NCBI RefSeq assembly: GCF_004078635.1
Contig: NZ_RZNB01000001.1
Span: forward strand, 806,001 to 870,000
DNA from: Labedella phragmitis
Lineage (GTDB): Bacteria; Actinomycetota; Actinomycetes; Actinomycetales; Microbacteriaceae
Direction: 5' to 3'
Length of the DNA: 64,000 nt
The notes beneath the pieces are model-generated. The model saw nothing but the letters and a program-made list of their open reading frames with translations. It was not told the DNA's origin and made no database searches. Positions 8,333 through 17,190 of this stretch are shown here, piece by piece. The position numbers and the translations under genes are program-made. Position 1 is the first letter of the stretch. The number at the start of each line of letters is the position of its first letter.

Positions 8333-11300
8333 ATGCCTACGCGCGCGCCCGGAACCGCAGTAGCGTCCGCCGTCCCACCGCTCACCTCCGTACCCGATCC
8401 AGGACCCGGTCGATCGAGAGCGTCGACCGCCCGTCGGGCCGTCGTGGGTCTCCTCGCCGCCGCCCTCACCCTCGGGACGCTCACGGACGTCTCCGCACCG
8501 GCGGCCGCCGACACCGCGCCGCCCGTCACGGGCACGACCGAGACGGTCTCGTCCGATTCCCTGCCCGCGCCCCAGATCGACGGCGTCGTCTGGGACCAGG
8601 TCGTCGTCGGCGACGTCGTCTACGTCGGTGGTGCCTTCACGACGGCGAGGCCGGCCGGTTCGAAGGCCGGCGAGAACACCGTCCCGCGCTCGAACTTCCT
8701 CGCCTACGACCTCACGACGGGCGCGCTCCTCGACACCTTCGCCCCCGCGTTCAACGCACAAGTCCTCTCGCTCGCGGCAAGCCCCGACGGCACGCGCCTC
8801 TACGCCGCGGGCTCCTTCACCTCCATCGACGGGCGCACGCGCTACCGCGTCGCCGCCTTCGACATCGCGACGGGCACGCTCGTCACGGCTTTCAATCCCA
8901 CGGTGAGCTCGCGGATCAACGCGGTCGTCGCCACCGACGCGACGGTGTACATCGGCGGGATCTTCGGCTCCGCCCAGAAGCAGGCCCGCACGGGCATCGC
9001 GGCGCTCTCCGCTGCGAACGGCGCCCTCCTGCCGTTCGCGCCGACGCCGGCGGGCGGCGACGTCCGGGCACTGGCCCTCGACGCGACCGGCGGGCGGATC
9101 GTGCTCGGTGGCAACTTCACGACCGTGAACGGATCGTCCAACCCCGGCTACGGGCTCGCGTCCCTCGACACGACGACGGGCGAGCTGCTCCCGTTCGCCG
9201 TCAACTCCGTCGTCCGCAACGGCGGCCTCAACGCCGGAATCACCTCACTCACGGGCGACGCCTCCGGCATCTACGGCACCGGTTACGTCTACGGCTCCGG
9301 CGGCAACTTCGAGGGCGCGTTCCGCGCCGCGTGGACGGACGGAGCGATCACGTGGATGGAGGACTGCCACGGCGACACGTACGCCGTCGTGCCGAAGGGC
9401 GACCTCGCGTACGTCGCGGGTCACCCGCACTACTGCGGCAACCTCTCGACCGGCGGTTTCCCCGATCGCGTCGCTCCGAGCAAGTGGTACCGAGGTCTCG
9501 CGTTCACCAACACGGCGACGGGAACGCTCACGGCCAACAAGGTCGGTTCCTACGCGAGCTTCACGGGCCAACCGGCCCCGACGCTCCAGCACTGGTTCCC
9601 CGACATGAACACGGGACTCTTCACGGGGTCCAATCAGGGACCGTGGGACGTCACGACGGCGGGCGACTACGTGCTCTACGGCGGCGAGTTCACCCAGGTG
9701 AACGGGCGCGGACAGCAGGGACTCGTGCGTTTCGCGACGAAGGACCTCGCACCGAACCGTGACGGACCTCGCCTCTCCGGCCCCGACTTCGTGCCGACGA
9801 CGACCGCGATCGGCTCCGGCGCCGTCCGCATCAAATGGAACGCGAACTACGACCGCGACAACAGCGACCTCCGGTACGAGGTCCTGCGCGACGGCGTCGC
9901 GACGCCGATCGCCGTGAATCGTGCGACGAGCAACTTCTGGACGAAGCCGGCCCTCTACGCGGTCGACACCGGTCTCGTGGTCGGCCAGGCCTACACGTAC
10001 AGCATCAGGAGCATCGACCCCTTCGGGAACGCGAGCGTCGGCGACCCGGTCGCCTTCGTGGCGACGACGGGCGTCGAGACGGCCGCGACCGGTTACGACC
10101 GCGTCGTGCTCGGTGACGTCCCGTCGACCTACTGGCCCCTCTCGGAGCGCAGCGGTACGACAGCGTTCGACTGGCGCGTCGTGAACGATCTGCGGCTCAC
10201 CGCCGGGGTCACGCGTGGAGCGGAAGGGGCCGAGGTCACCGGCGGTGGCGTGAGCGCGACGTTCCCGGGCGTCACCTCCGGGTCGGGTCACGGGGCGACG
10301 AAGGCGACGGCACCGTCGACCGCGTCCGTCGAGGCCTGGTTCTCGACGTCGACCACGCGAGGCGGCCTCGTCGCGGGGTACTCGACCGCGACGGGAACGG
10401 GCGGCAGCACCGATCTCGCCGCCTACCTCGACGGCTCCGGCCGTCTCAACTGGGGTGCGACAGGCGGTGTGAACAGCGCCGTGCGCTCGTCTGCCTCCTA
10501 CAACGACGGCGCATGGCATCACGTGGTCGCGACCGTCACCGCCGGAGCGCTGCAGCTCTACGTCGACGGAGCTCTCGTGGCCGCGGCCTCCGACCTGCCG
10601 GCGCGGACCTCGTCGCTCAGCGGTTACTGGCGCGTCGGCTCGGCGAGCCTCCTCGGTTGGGCGAACCGCCCTCCGTCCGACGCGCTCGCGGGGCGGATCG
10701 ACAACGTCGCCGTCTACCCGCGGGTCCTCTCGACCGAGCAGATCGCCGCTCACCATCGCGTCGGATCGACGATCCCGAACGTCGCCCCCACCGCGGTGCT
10801 CGACAACGAGGTGGACGACATGACCGTCTCGCTCTCGGCCTCCGAGTCGACGGACGGCGACGGCAGCATCGTCGACTACGCGTGGTCCTTCGGAGATGGC
10901 GAGACCGCGTCGGGAGCGACGACCGAGCACACGTATGCCGCAGCGGGCACGTATCGCGTGACGGTGACGGTGACCGACGACGACGGTGCCACGGCGACCG
11001 CGACGGTCGACGTCACGGTCGCTCCGGCCGGGTTCCTGGCGGACGACACGTTCTCGCGCACCGCGGTCGACGGGTGGGGAGCCGCCGACGTCGGTGGCGC
11101 CTGGACGGTCGCCGGCGGGAAGACGGGCTTCGCCGTCACCGATGGTGCCGGCGTCATGACGCTCACGCCCGGCGCGACGCGTACGGCCCGACTCGCGGAC
11201 GTGAGCACGACGGACTCCGACGTGACGGCGATCCTCGGTCTCTCCACCGTCGCCGACGGCGGAGGGACGACGGTCACGGTCGTCGGCCGCCAGGTCGGGA

Positions 11301-11653
11301 CCCTGTCGTACACCTCGCGTGTCGTGATCTCCGCGACAGGGGCCGTCCGGCTCCAGATCATGCAGGGGACGACCGCGCTCGCGACCCTCAACGTCCCGGG
11401 CCTCGTCTATGCCGCCGGGGACCGGCTCGCGGTACGAGTCCGCGTCACGGGTGCCTCGCCGACGACGATCTCCGCCTCGGCCTGGAAGGTGGGAGGCGCC
11501 GAACCGACGGGCTGGCAACTCACGGTGACGGACACCACGGCGGGCCTGCAAGCCGCCGGCGTCACGGGAGTGAACGGCTACCTGTCGGGGAGCGCCACGA
11601 ACGGGCCGATCGGTGTCCGATTCGACAGCTTCCGGGTGGTGGCCCCGGTCTGA
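8333..11653 (+). CDS. Large secreted surface protein with beta-propeller-like, FN3-like, LamG and PKD modules
   Basis: A 1106-residue exported protein. A long basic N-region is followed by a hydrophobic core and an Ala-rich cleavage region (about residues 36-62). Residues 75-480 form repeated VYVGGxF/LYAAGSF-type strands, probably a beta-propeller. Residues 490-585 resemble a fibronectin III fold. Residues 588-812 are a LamG/concanavalin-like domain (WHHVVATVTAGALQLYVDG). Residues 816-898 are a PKD domain (YAWSFGDG, AGTYRVTVTVTD). Residues 901-1106 are another beta-rich module. There is no LPXTG motif or terminal helix, so it is released or held non-covalently. A carbohydrate-binding or adhesive role is inferred. 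A strong hairpin terminator follows. Confidence 0.9.
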   Translation: MPTRAPGTAVASAVPPLTSVPDPGPGRSRASTARRAVVGLLAAALTLGTLTDVSAPAAADTAPPVTGTTETVSSDSLPAPQIDGVVWDQVVVGDVVYVGGAFTTARPAGSKAGENTVPRSNFLAYDLTTGALLDTFAPAFNAQVLSLAASPDGTRLYAAGSFTSIDGRTRYRVAAFDIATGTLVTAFNPTVSSRINAVVATDATVYIGGIFGSAQKQARTGIAALSAANGALLPFAPTPAGGDVRALALDATGGRIVLGGNFTTVNGSSNPGYGLASLDTTTGELLPFAVNSVVRNGGLNAGITSLTGDASGIYGTGYVYGSGGNFEGAFRAAWTDGAITWMEDCHGDTYAVVPKGDLAYVAGHPHYCGNLSTGGFPDRVAPSKWYRGLAFTNTATGTLTANKVGSYASFTGQPAPTLQHWFPDMNTGLFTGSNQGPWDVTTAGDYVLYGGEFTQVNGRGQQGLVRFATKDLAPNRDGPRLSGPDFVPTTTAIGSGAVRIKWNANYDRDNSDLRYEVLRDGVATPIAVNRATSNFWTKPALYAVDTGLVVGQAYTYSIRSIDPFGNASVGDPVAFVATTGVETAATGYDRVVLGDVPSTYWPLSERSGTTAFDWRVVNDLRLTAGVTRGAEGAEVTGGGVSATFPGVTSGSGHGATKATAPSTASVEAWFSTSTTRGGLVAGYSTATGTGGSTDLAAYLDGSGRLNWGATGGVNSAVRSSASYNDGAWHHVVATVTAGALQLYVDGALVAAASDLPARTSSLSGYWRVGSASLLGWANRPPSDALAGRIDNVAVYPRVLSTEQIAAHHRVGSTIPNVAPTAVLDNEVDDMTVSLSASESTDGDGSIVDYAWSFGDGETASGATTEHTYAAAGTYRVTVTVTDDDGATATATVDVTVAPAGFLADDTFSRTAVDGWGAADVGGAWTVAGGKTGFAVTDGAGVMTLTPGATRTARLADVSTTDSDVTAILGLSTVADGGGTTVTVVGRQVGTLSYTSRVVISATGAVRLQIMQGTTALATLNVPGLVYAAGDRLAVRVRVTGASPTTISASAWKVGGAEPTGWQLTVTDTTAGLQAAGVTGVNGYLSGSATNGPIGVRFDSFRVVAPV

Positions 11654-11701
11654 GGATCGGCGCGGGACTGAGCGGGGAGGTACCCGCCCACGCTCTTCAG
11701 G

Positions 11702-11728
11702 CGCCCCGGCCGTGACGCGGCCGGGGCG
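11702..11728. terminator. Bidirectional terminator hairpin
   Basis: CGCCCCGGCCG, loop TGACG, CGGCCGGGGCG is a perfect 11-bp stem. It sits between the convergent ends of the secreted-protein gene and the amino-acid dehydrogenase gene. Confidence 0.8.
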
Positions 11729-11745
11729 ACGCGGAGACTCCCGGC

Positions 11746-12855
11746 TCAGACGTCCCGGTCGACAGCCGGTCGCGACAACCGCGTGGCGGCCAGTCGCTCC
11801 GCCGCGACGAGGGTCGTCACGCCGTCCCGTGCTGCCGCATCGATGACCTCGGCGACGGTGTCGCCGATCCCGGCGAGATGGGCGGCGAGTCCCGGTCGCC
11901 CGGTGTCGTCGCACGCGAGGTAGAGGACCCCGCCGGCGTTGACGATGAAGTCGGGCGCCCAGACGATTCCACGCGCGGCCAGCGCTTCGGCTCCCGAGCG
12001 TTCCGCGAGCTGGTTGTTCGCCGCCCCGACGACGGCAACCGCGGCGAGACTCGAGATGACGTCGTCGGTGAGGGCGCCGCCCACGCCGCACGGGACGAAG
12101 AAGTCGGACTCGACGAGATGCTCCGAACCGGGGGAGACCCACATCGCCCCGAGCTCCTCCGCGAGGGCGCGGCGTGAGGGGTCGACGTCCGTGACGCTCA
12201 AGTCGACGCCCTCCGACCGGAGCGAGCGGGCGACGAGCGAACCGACGTGGCCGAGGCCGGAGATCGTCGCGCGGCGTCCGGAGAGCTCGGCTGAGCCGAA
12301 GAGCGAGCGGGCGACCGAGCGGATGGAGGCCACGACACCCGTCGCGGTCGCCTCGCTCGGTTCGCCGACGCCACCCTGTTCGGACGGGAGGCCCGTCACG
12401 TGCGTCGTCCGTTCGGCGACGATCGCCATGTCCGCGGACGAGGTTCCGACGTCCTCGGCGGTGACGTAGCGTCCGCCGAGCGACTCGACGACGTCTCCGA
12501 GGTCGAGCATGGCCGCGCGGCGCCGATCGCCATCGAGCCGGGTGCCGAGTGGAACATGGACGACGGCCTTCCCTCCGCCGTGCGCGAGTCCCGCGCAGGC
12601 GTTCTTGAGCGTCATGCCTTCCGAGAGTCGCAGCGCATCGTCGACCGCGTCGCGCCACGTCGGGTACGTCCAGACGCGCGCGCCGCCGAGTGCCGGACCG
12701 AGCCGCGTGGAGTGCACGGCGACGATGATCGTGAGTCCCGAGCGCTCGCCGTGGGAGATGACGACGCGCTCGTGCGCGAGGGCCTCCATCCCCTCTGGCG
12801 GGGTGGTCGAACCCATGTCGACGGGTCGTTCGGCGGTAGTGGTCTGGGGGGTCAT
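11746..12855 (-). CDS. Leu/Val/Phe/Glu dehydrogenase family protein
   Basis: A 369-residue NAD-dependent oxidative deaminase of branched-chain or aromatic amino acids (ELFV family). The N-terminal domain has the glycine-rich LGPALGGAR block and the catalytic-Lys segment GMTLKNACAGLAHGGGKAVV. The C-terminal Rossmann domain has SGLGHVGSLVARSL and DFIVNAGGVLYLAC. Length fits leucine/valine dehydrogenases (about 360) better than glutamate dehydrogenases. The ATG at 12855 has a GAGGAGC ribosome site. It is divergent from the AEC carrier. Substrate preference cannot be fixed by eye. Confidence 0.92.
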   Translation of the reverse strand: MTPQTTTAERPVDMGSTTPPEGMEALAHERVVISHGERSGLTIIVAVHSTRLGPALGGARVWTYPTWRDAVDDALRLSEGMTLKNACAGLAHGGGKAVVHVPLGTRLDGDRRRAAMLDLGDVVESLGGRYVTAEDVGTSSADMAIVAERTTHVTGLPSEQGGVGEPSEATATGVVASIRSVARSLFGSAELSGRRATISGLGHVGSLVARSLRSEGVDLSVTDVDPSRRALAEELGAMWVSPGSEHLVESDFFVPCGVGGALTDDVISSLAAVAVVGAANNQLAERSGAEALAARGIVWAPDFIVNAGGVLYLACDDTGRPGLAAHLAGIGDTVAEVIDAAARDGVTTLVAAERLAATRLSRPAVDRDV

Positions 12856-12994
12856 CGCAGCTCCTCGTGGGGGTCGTCATGCTCGGGTCCGAGCGCTCGG
12901 CGAGGGGCGGGTGGCCTCATCGCCGCGATCATCATTCCACGTGGGAGGCACGGTCGCGAGGCCCTGTCGTCGCGGACGTCCGCAGGTGCCCCCC

Positions 12995-13000
12995 TAGGCT
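12995..13000 (+). promoter_or_regulatory. Leaderless -10 (TAGGCT) of AEC carrier gene
   Basis: TAGGCT is followed by GGAGGG and the ATG at 13007. The six intervening bases also form a ribosome-site-like sequence, so both leaderless and leadered initiation remain possible. Confidence 0.5.
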
Positions 13001-13006
13001 GGAGGG

Positions 13007-13927
13007 ATGGGAGGCGTGCTGCTCGGGTTCGGGATCATCGGATTCGTCATCGCCGTGGGATACGTCGCCGCCCGGCTCGGCATCGGAGGCCCGGAGGCGG
13101 GGTTCGTCCTCAACCGCATCGCCTTCTTCGTCACGGGCCCCGCCCTCCTCTTCACGGTGCTCGCGCGCGCCGACGTCGCGGACGTCTTCTCCGTGCCGCT
13201 CCTCGTCGCCCTGATCTCCGCCGTCTCGATGGCGGTGATCTACCTCGCGATCAATCTCCTCTTCTGGCGGGATCCCCTCGGTCGCGCGACCATCGGCTCG
13301 ATGGCGTCCGGCTACGTCAACGCGAACAACATCGGGCTGCCGGTCGCCGTCTACGTGCTCGGCGACGCGCACTACGTCGCTCCGCTCATCGTCATCCAGC
13401 TCGTGATCTTCGCGCCGATCGGGCTCGCGCTCCTCGACATCGAGGCACGCGGCTCCGCGTCTCTCGGCGGCATCCTCAGCCAACCGGTGCGGAACCCCCT
13501 CATCATCGCCTCGCTCACGGGGCTCGTCATCGCATTGCTCGGGATCGACGTGCCGGCGCCCGTGATGGCGCCGTTCGAACTGCTCGGGGGAGCGGCGGTA
13601 CCGCTCATCCTGATGGCCTTCGGGATGTCCCTCTACGGCCAGCGGCCGTTCGCGGCGTCGGAGGGCCGCTCCCGCATCGTCGTGGCCTCGGTGCTCAAGG
13701 CCGTCGTCATGCCCGTCGTCGCGTGGCTCGTCGCGCACCTCGGCTTCGGACTCACGGGAGTGGAGCTCTTCGCCGTCGTGACGCTCTCGGCGCTTCCGAC
13801 GGCGCAGAACATCTTCAATTACGCGAGCCGCTACAACCGCGGAGTCGTGCTCGCGCGCGACACGGTGCTCGCGACGACGCTCGCGTCCGTGCCCGTCATC
13901 GTCGTGATCGCCGCGCTGCTCGCCTAG
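13007..13927 (+). CDS. AEC (auxin efflux carrier) family transporter
   Basis: A 306-residue integral membrane protein with about ten hydrophobic helices and no cleavable signal. The family-typical motif GYVNANNIGLPVAVYVLGD lies about residues 103-121, and the second half repeats the fold (LSALPTAQNIFNYASRYNRG). AEC proteins export organic acids, amino-acid analogues or related anions. It is transcribed alone, ends at a strong hairpin (13949-13984), and is divergent from the amino-acid dehydrogenase, so they may share a metabolite (inference). Confidence 0.92.
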   Translation: MGGVLLGFGIIGFVIAVGYVAARLGIGGPEAGFVLNRIAFFVTGPALLFTVLARADVADVFSVPLLVALISAVSMAVIYLAINLLFWRDPLGRATIGSMASGYVNANNIGLPVAVYVLGDAHYVAPLIVIQLVIFAPIGLALLDIEARGSASLGGILSQPVRNPLIIASLTGLVIALLGIDVPAPVMAPFELLGGAAVPLILMAFGMSLYGQRPFAASEGRSRIVVASVLKAVVMPVVAWLVAHLGFGLTGVELFAVVTLSALPTAQNIFNYASRYNRGVVLARDTVLATTLASVPVIVVIAALLA

Positions 13928-13948
13928 CGTCGCCGCCGCCGATCCGCC

Positions 13949-13984
13949 GCGCATCCGCCGCCCGTCCACGGTCGGCGGATGCGC
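13949..13984. terminator. Hairpin terminator after AEC carrier
   Basis: GCGCATCCGCCG pairs with CGGCGGATGCGC around a 12-base loop. It lies 22 bases after the carrier stop and between convergent genes. Confidence 0.75.
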
Positions 13985-14045
13985 ATCGCCGAGATGTGAC
14001 CACCCAGGGTTCGCCGGGACGAGGAGAGCGCTGGGGGAGGGCTGA

Positions 14046-14300
14046 TCAGGCGAGGGGACGCGTCGCCGCCCACGCCGCGGCGTTGTCCGCCTGCTCGCGG
14101 GAGATCGCCGTTCGGCCACCGCAGTTCGTGCACTCGTTCATGTACCGGGTCGACACGGGGAACAGCGGCACGAAGAAGAGCGTGAAACTGTTGACGAGCT
14201 TGATGACCCGTTGCGCCACGTCCTTCGAACAGAACGGGCAGACGAAGGAGACGATCGTGACGATCGTCGAGCTGAGCCGGGTGCCGAAGAGGAGGATCAC
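14046..14300 (-). CDS. Small zinc-ribbon protein
   Basis: About 84 residues if started at the GTG at 14300, or 100 from the ATG at 14348. It begins VILLFGTRL, carries a CPFC pair, then a hydrophobic stretch (FTLFFVPLFPVST), then a CTNCGG pair. The two knuckles together can bind one zinc ion. Actinobacterial relatives start at the ILLFG-like segment, so I prefer the shorter form; the extra 16 residues are Pro/Ala-rich. Function is unknown. It lies between the AEC carrier and exonuclease III, convergent with the former. Confidence 0.75.
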   Translation of the reverse strand: MILLFGTRLSSTIVTIVSFVCPFCSKDVAQRVIKLVNSFTLFFVPLFPVSTRYMNECTNCGGRTAISREQADNAAAWAATRPLA

Positions 14301-14388
14301 CCGACCGACCCTACGGAGCGCCGGGGCCGCCGGCGGGGGCTTTCCCATGCGCCCCGGATGAGGTAGCGGCCGATCGGTCGCCGACCAC

Positions 14389-15264
14389 TCAGCCGAAGAT
14401 CATGGGACGGTCGTCGTCGTCCTCCGGCTCGACGTCGAGATCGACGACGACGGGAACGTGGTCGCTCGGAGCGTCGCCCTTGCGCTGCTCGCGCTCGATG
14501 GACGCGCCCGTGACGAGCTCGGCGAACGCGGGGGAGCCGAGGATGAAGTCGATCCGCATGCCCTCGTTGCGCGGGAACCGCAGTTGTTTGTAATCCCAGA
14601 ACGTGTAGCCCGTCGGAACGAGCGGCCGGACCACATCCTCAAGGCCCGCACTCTCGAGCGACGCGAACGCGGCCCGCTCGGCGGGGGAGATGTGGGTCGA
14701 CAGTCCGACGATGTGGCTCGGGTCTCCCATGTCCTCGTCGAGCGGCGCCACGTTGAAGTCGCCCATGAGGGCGAGCGGCAACCCGGGTTCGGCGGCGAGC
14801 CACGACCGTACGTCGGCCTCGAGGCGCGAGAACCACTCGAGCTTGTAGTCGTAGTGGGGATCGCCGACCGCGCGTCCGTTCGGCGCGTAGAGGCTGAAGA
14901 GACGGATGCCGTCGACCGTGCCGCCGATGACGCGCGCCTCGAGCGGCAGGCCCTTCGCGTCGAACTCGGGGCCGACGCCGTCGGGGCCCGGCGTCGCCGG
15001 CTTGCCGAATCCGGGCATGCCGTCGAAGCTCGTGACGATGTCGGTCATCGGCAGGCGTGAGGCGAACGCGACGCCGTTCCACTGGTTCAGGCCGTGGAGA
15101 TGGACCTCGTAGCCCGCAGCCTCGAAAGCCTCGATCGGGAACTGGTGGGGACGGCACTTGATCTCCTGCATGCCGAGCACGTCGATGTCCGCGTTCACGA
15201 GCCAGTCGACGACGCGCGCCGATCGGGCTCTGATCGAGTTGACGTTCCAGGTGGCGATCCGCAT
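14389..15264 (-). CDS. xth: Exodeoxyribonuclease III (AP endonuclease family)
   Basis: A 291-residue Mg-dependent exonuclease/AP endonuclease of base-excision repair. It starts MRIATWNVNSIRAR. Metal-site Glu is in MQEIK (residue about 34), the catalytic Tyr/Asn region is YAPNGRA, GDFNVAP carries the Asp/Asn pair, and the C-terminal SDHVPVVVDL holds the catalytic His. Length and motif order are complete. A short acidic tail (EPEDDDD) follows the fold. It is encoded on the strand opposite to pyrE, upstream of the zinc-ribbon gene. Confidence 0.95.
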   Translation of the reverse strand: MRIATWNVNSIRARSARVVDWLVNADIDVLGMQEIKCRPHQFPIEAFEAAGYEVHLHGLNQWNGVAFASRLPMTDIVTSFDGMPGFGKPATPGPDGVGPEFDAKGLPLEARVIGGTVDGIRLFSLYAPNGRAVGDPHYDYKLEWFSRLEADVRSWLAAEPGLPLALMGDFNVAPLDEDMGDPSHIVGLSTHISPAERAAFASLESAGLEDVVRPLVPTGYTFWDYKQLRFPRNEGMRIDFILGSPAFAELVTGASIEREQRKGDAPSDHVPVVVDLDVEPEDDDDRPMIFG

Positions 15265-15341
15265 GCCACAACGCTACCGGCTGCCGCCGACGCCCCGGAG
15301 CGACGCCCTCGCGCCTGCGGCGCCGCCATCTTCCGGGGTGC

Positions 15342-16292
15342 TCACAGCCAGCGAGGACCGACGAGCGGCGGCTCCTCCGGAGGAGTGTGACTCGCGGCGA
15401 GAGCCTCCGCCTGCTCTCGGATCGTGTCGGCGACCGTCCGCACGGCGAGCCGCTCGGCCTTGTCCGGTCGCATGAGCATGAGGACGTGGCGGAACGCCTC
15501 GACGCCCGAGAGCGGTCGCGTCACGATGCCCTTCTCGGGGCCGGATGCCGTGAACCGCGGCGCGAAGGCGACGCCGATGCCCTGGGCGACGAGCGCCTCG
15601 CTGATGAGATGGTCCGAGATGCGCTGCACGACCTCGATCTCGCTTCCCGTCACCGCCTCGAGCTCGTGGAGCAGGAGGTCGAAGGCGAACTGCTCGGGCA
15701 CGCCGATCCACGGCTCGCCCACGAGGTCGTCCGGCGTGAGCTCGCTCTTGCCGGCGAGACGATGCCCGACGGGGAGGACGACGTCGAGGGGTTCGCTCAG
15801 GAGGTAGATGTTGCGGAGCCCCCGGCCGCTCCACGACCGCTGCCCGGGGAGGGAGTAGGCGATGACGATGTCGTAGTCGGCGGTGAGGCTCGGGAAGTCC
15901 GTCATGTCGGCGTCTCGGTTGGTGAGCTCCACGGTGAGACCCGGCAGGCGCATGAGCGCGGCGACGGCGGGCGGGACGAACGTCTGGCCGGCGGTCGGGA
16001 AGGTCGCGACCGAGACGTGCCCGGTGGGATCCCCGATGTACTCGTCCCACGTCGCTTGTGCCCGCGCGATCGCCGCCGCGACGTCGATGGCGCTCGCCGC
16101 GAGGGATCGGCCGGCGTCCGTGAGGACGATGCCGCGTCCGCTCCGCTCGGTGAGGGGCATCCCCGCTTCGCGCTCGAGCAGTTTGAGCTGCTGCGAAACG
16201 GCGGACGGCGTACGGTGTGTGGCCGTCGCGACGGCGTGGATCGAGCCCCGCTCGGCGAGTTCGCGGAGGAGGTCGAGGCGTCGGACATCCAT
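15342..16292 (-). CDS. LysR family transcriptional regulator
   Basis: A 316-residue regulator. The N-terminal winged helix occupies about residues 1-60 (LRELAERGSIHAVATATHRTPSAVSQQLKLLEREAG). It is followed by a linker helix and a periplasmic-binding-like effector domain. It is divergent from the 39-residue membrane peptide gene at 16398, the most likely local target along with itself. The ATG at 16292 starts exactly at the canonical LysR N-terminus (MDVRRLDLL). The inducer is unknown. Confidence 0.92.
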   Translation of the reverse strand: MDVRRLDLLRELAERGSIHAVATATHRTPSAVSQQLKLLEREAGMPLTERSGRGIVLTDAGRSLAASAIDVAAAIARAQATWDEYIGDPTGHVSVATFPTAGQTFVPPAVAALMRLPGLTVELTNRDADMTDFPSLTADYDIVIAYSLPGQRSWSGRGLRNIYLLSEPLDVVLPVGHRLAGKSELTPDDLVGEPWIGVPEQFAFDLLLHELEAVTGSEIEVVQRISDHLISEALVAQGIGVAFAPRFTASGPEKGIVTRPLSGVEAFRHVLMLMRPDKAERLAVRTVADTIREQAEALAASHTPPEEPPLVGPRWL

Positions 16293-16397
16293 GTAGAGAT
16301 GCTACACAGTGAGCGCAGTTTTATTCGCTTGTCGTTGACGGTCGACGGGCGCTTAATAAGAACGTACGAACGGTTCCCTCCCGGAAAGGACACTTCC

Positions 16398-16517
16398 ATG
16401 ACCGTCTTCCTCCTCGCCCTCGGTCTCGTCTCCGTTTCCGCCATCGCGGGAACCATCGTGACGGTCGCTCGCGACGGCTACCGCCGCGTCCCCGAGCGCA
16501 CCTTCAACCTCGTCTGA
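16398..16517 (+). CDS. 39-residue single-pass membrane peptide
   Basis: A very short gene: an N-terminal hydrophobic helix (about residues 2-23) followed by a basic tail RDGYRRVPER. The ATG at 16398 has GGAAAGGA in front with ideal spacing. A promoter-like TTGACG (16335-16340) and an AT-rich block lie upstream, in the gap shared with the divergent LysR gene. A hairpin follows the stop. It is supported by ribosome site, promoter and terminator rather than by a recognised family; comparable small membrane peptides occur in relatives (inference). Confidence 0.7.
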   Translation: MTVFLLALGLVSVSAIAGTIVTVARDGYRRVPERTFNLV

Positions 16518-16532
16518 ACCGAAGCCCCCGCC

Positions 16533-16580
16533 GTGCGGGTCCCGTCGCTCCCAGGGTCAACAGAGCGAAGGGGCCCGCAC
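16533..16580 (+). terminator. Imperfect hairpin after the small membrane peptide gene
   Basis: GTGCGGG...CGCTC pairs with GAGCG...CCCGCAC with two internal mismatches and a 12-base loop. It lies 16 bases after the stop codon. Confidence 0.55.
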
Positions 16581-16627
16581 GTCGGCGTGTGTGGCGCAAC
16601 CGCTCCGAATCGGGGGAAACGCCCCGC

Positions 16628-16633
16628 TAGACT
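16628..16633 (+). promoter_or_regulatory. Leaderless -10 (TAGACT) of pyrE-like gene
   Basis: TAGACT, eight bases, then GTG at 16642. There is no ribosome-binding sequence between them, which supports both the chosen start and leaderless initiation. Confidence 0.6.
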
Positions 16634-16641
16634 CGGTTTCC

Positions 16642-17190
16642 GTGACCGATGCACGCGAACGACTGATCGACTTCATCACGAAGGACGCCGTCTTCCACGG
16701 CGACTTCACGCTCACGAGCGGTAAGAAGGCCACCTACTACGTCGACATGCGACGGGTCAGCCTCGACCACCGCGTCGCCCCGCTCATCGGCCAGGTCATG
16801 CTCGACCTCATCGCCGACGTCCCCGACGTCGCCGCCGTCGGCGGGCTCACGATGGGCGCCGACCCGATCGCGTCCGCGATCCTGCACCAGGGCGTCGCCG
16901 CCGGCCGCTCATACGACGCCTTCGTCGTGCGCAAGCAGCCGAAGGACCACGGACGGGGTCGCCAGGTCGAAGGGCCCGAGCTCGCGGGCAAGCGCGTCAT
17001 CGTGGTCGAGGACACGTCGACCACCGGCGGTTCCCCGCTCGCGGCGATCGAGGCGCTGCGCGCCGTCGGGGCCGAGATCGCCGGTGTCGCCGTCGTGGTC
17101 GACCGCAACACGGGTGCGCGCGAGGTCATCGAGGACGCCGGTTACCGGTACCTGGCCGCCATCGACCTGAACGACCTCGGACTCAGCTAG
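16642..17190 (+). CDS. pyrE: Orotate phosphoribosyltransferase
   Basis: A 182-residue enzyme converting orotate and PRPP to OMP in pyrimidine synthesis. The N-terminal region has FHGDFTLTSGKKATYYVDMR, typical of actinobacterial PyrE. The PRPP loop is VIVVEDTSTTGGSPLAAIEALR (about residues 116-137). The GTG at 16642 is chosen over an upstream GTG at 16591 because family members begin at TDARERL and a -10 box is correctly placed. The stop is followed directly by the ATG of the next gene, so the two are probably translated together. Confidence 0.93.
   Translation: MTDARERLIDFITKDAVFHGDFTLTSGKKATYYVDMRRVSLDHRVAPLIGQVMLDLIADVPDVAAVGGLTMGADPIASAILHQGVAAGRSYDAFVVRKQPKDHGRGRQVEGPELAGKRVIVVEDTSTTGGSPLAAIEALRAVGAEIAGVAVVVDRNTGAREVIEDAGYRYLAAIDLNDLGLS

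Noticed and set aside
9245-12880. Very long open frame (about 1200 codons) antisense to the secreted-protein and dehydrogenase genes
   Set aside because: It is Arg/Asp/Val-rich low-information sequence opposite two genes with clear domains, an artefact of GC-rich codon use.
16591-16641. Upstream GTG start for pyrE
   Set aside because: The added 17 residues do not fit the family N-terminus and would lie ahead of the likely transcription start.
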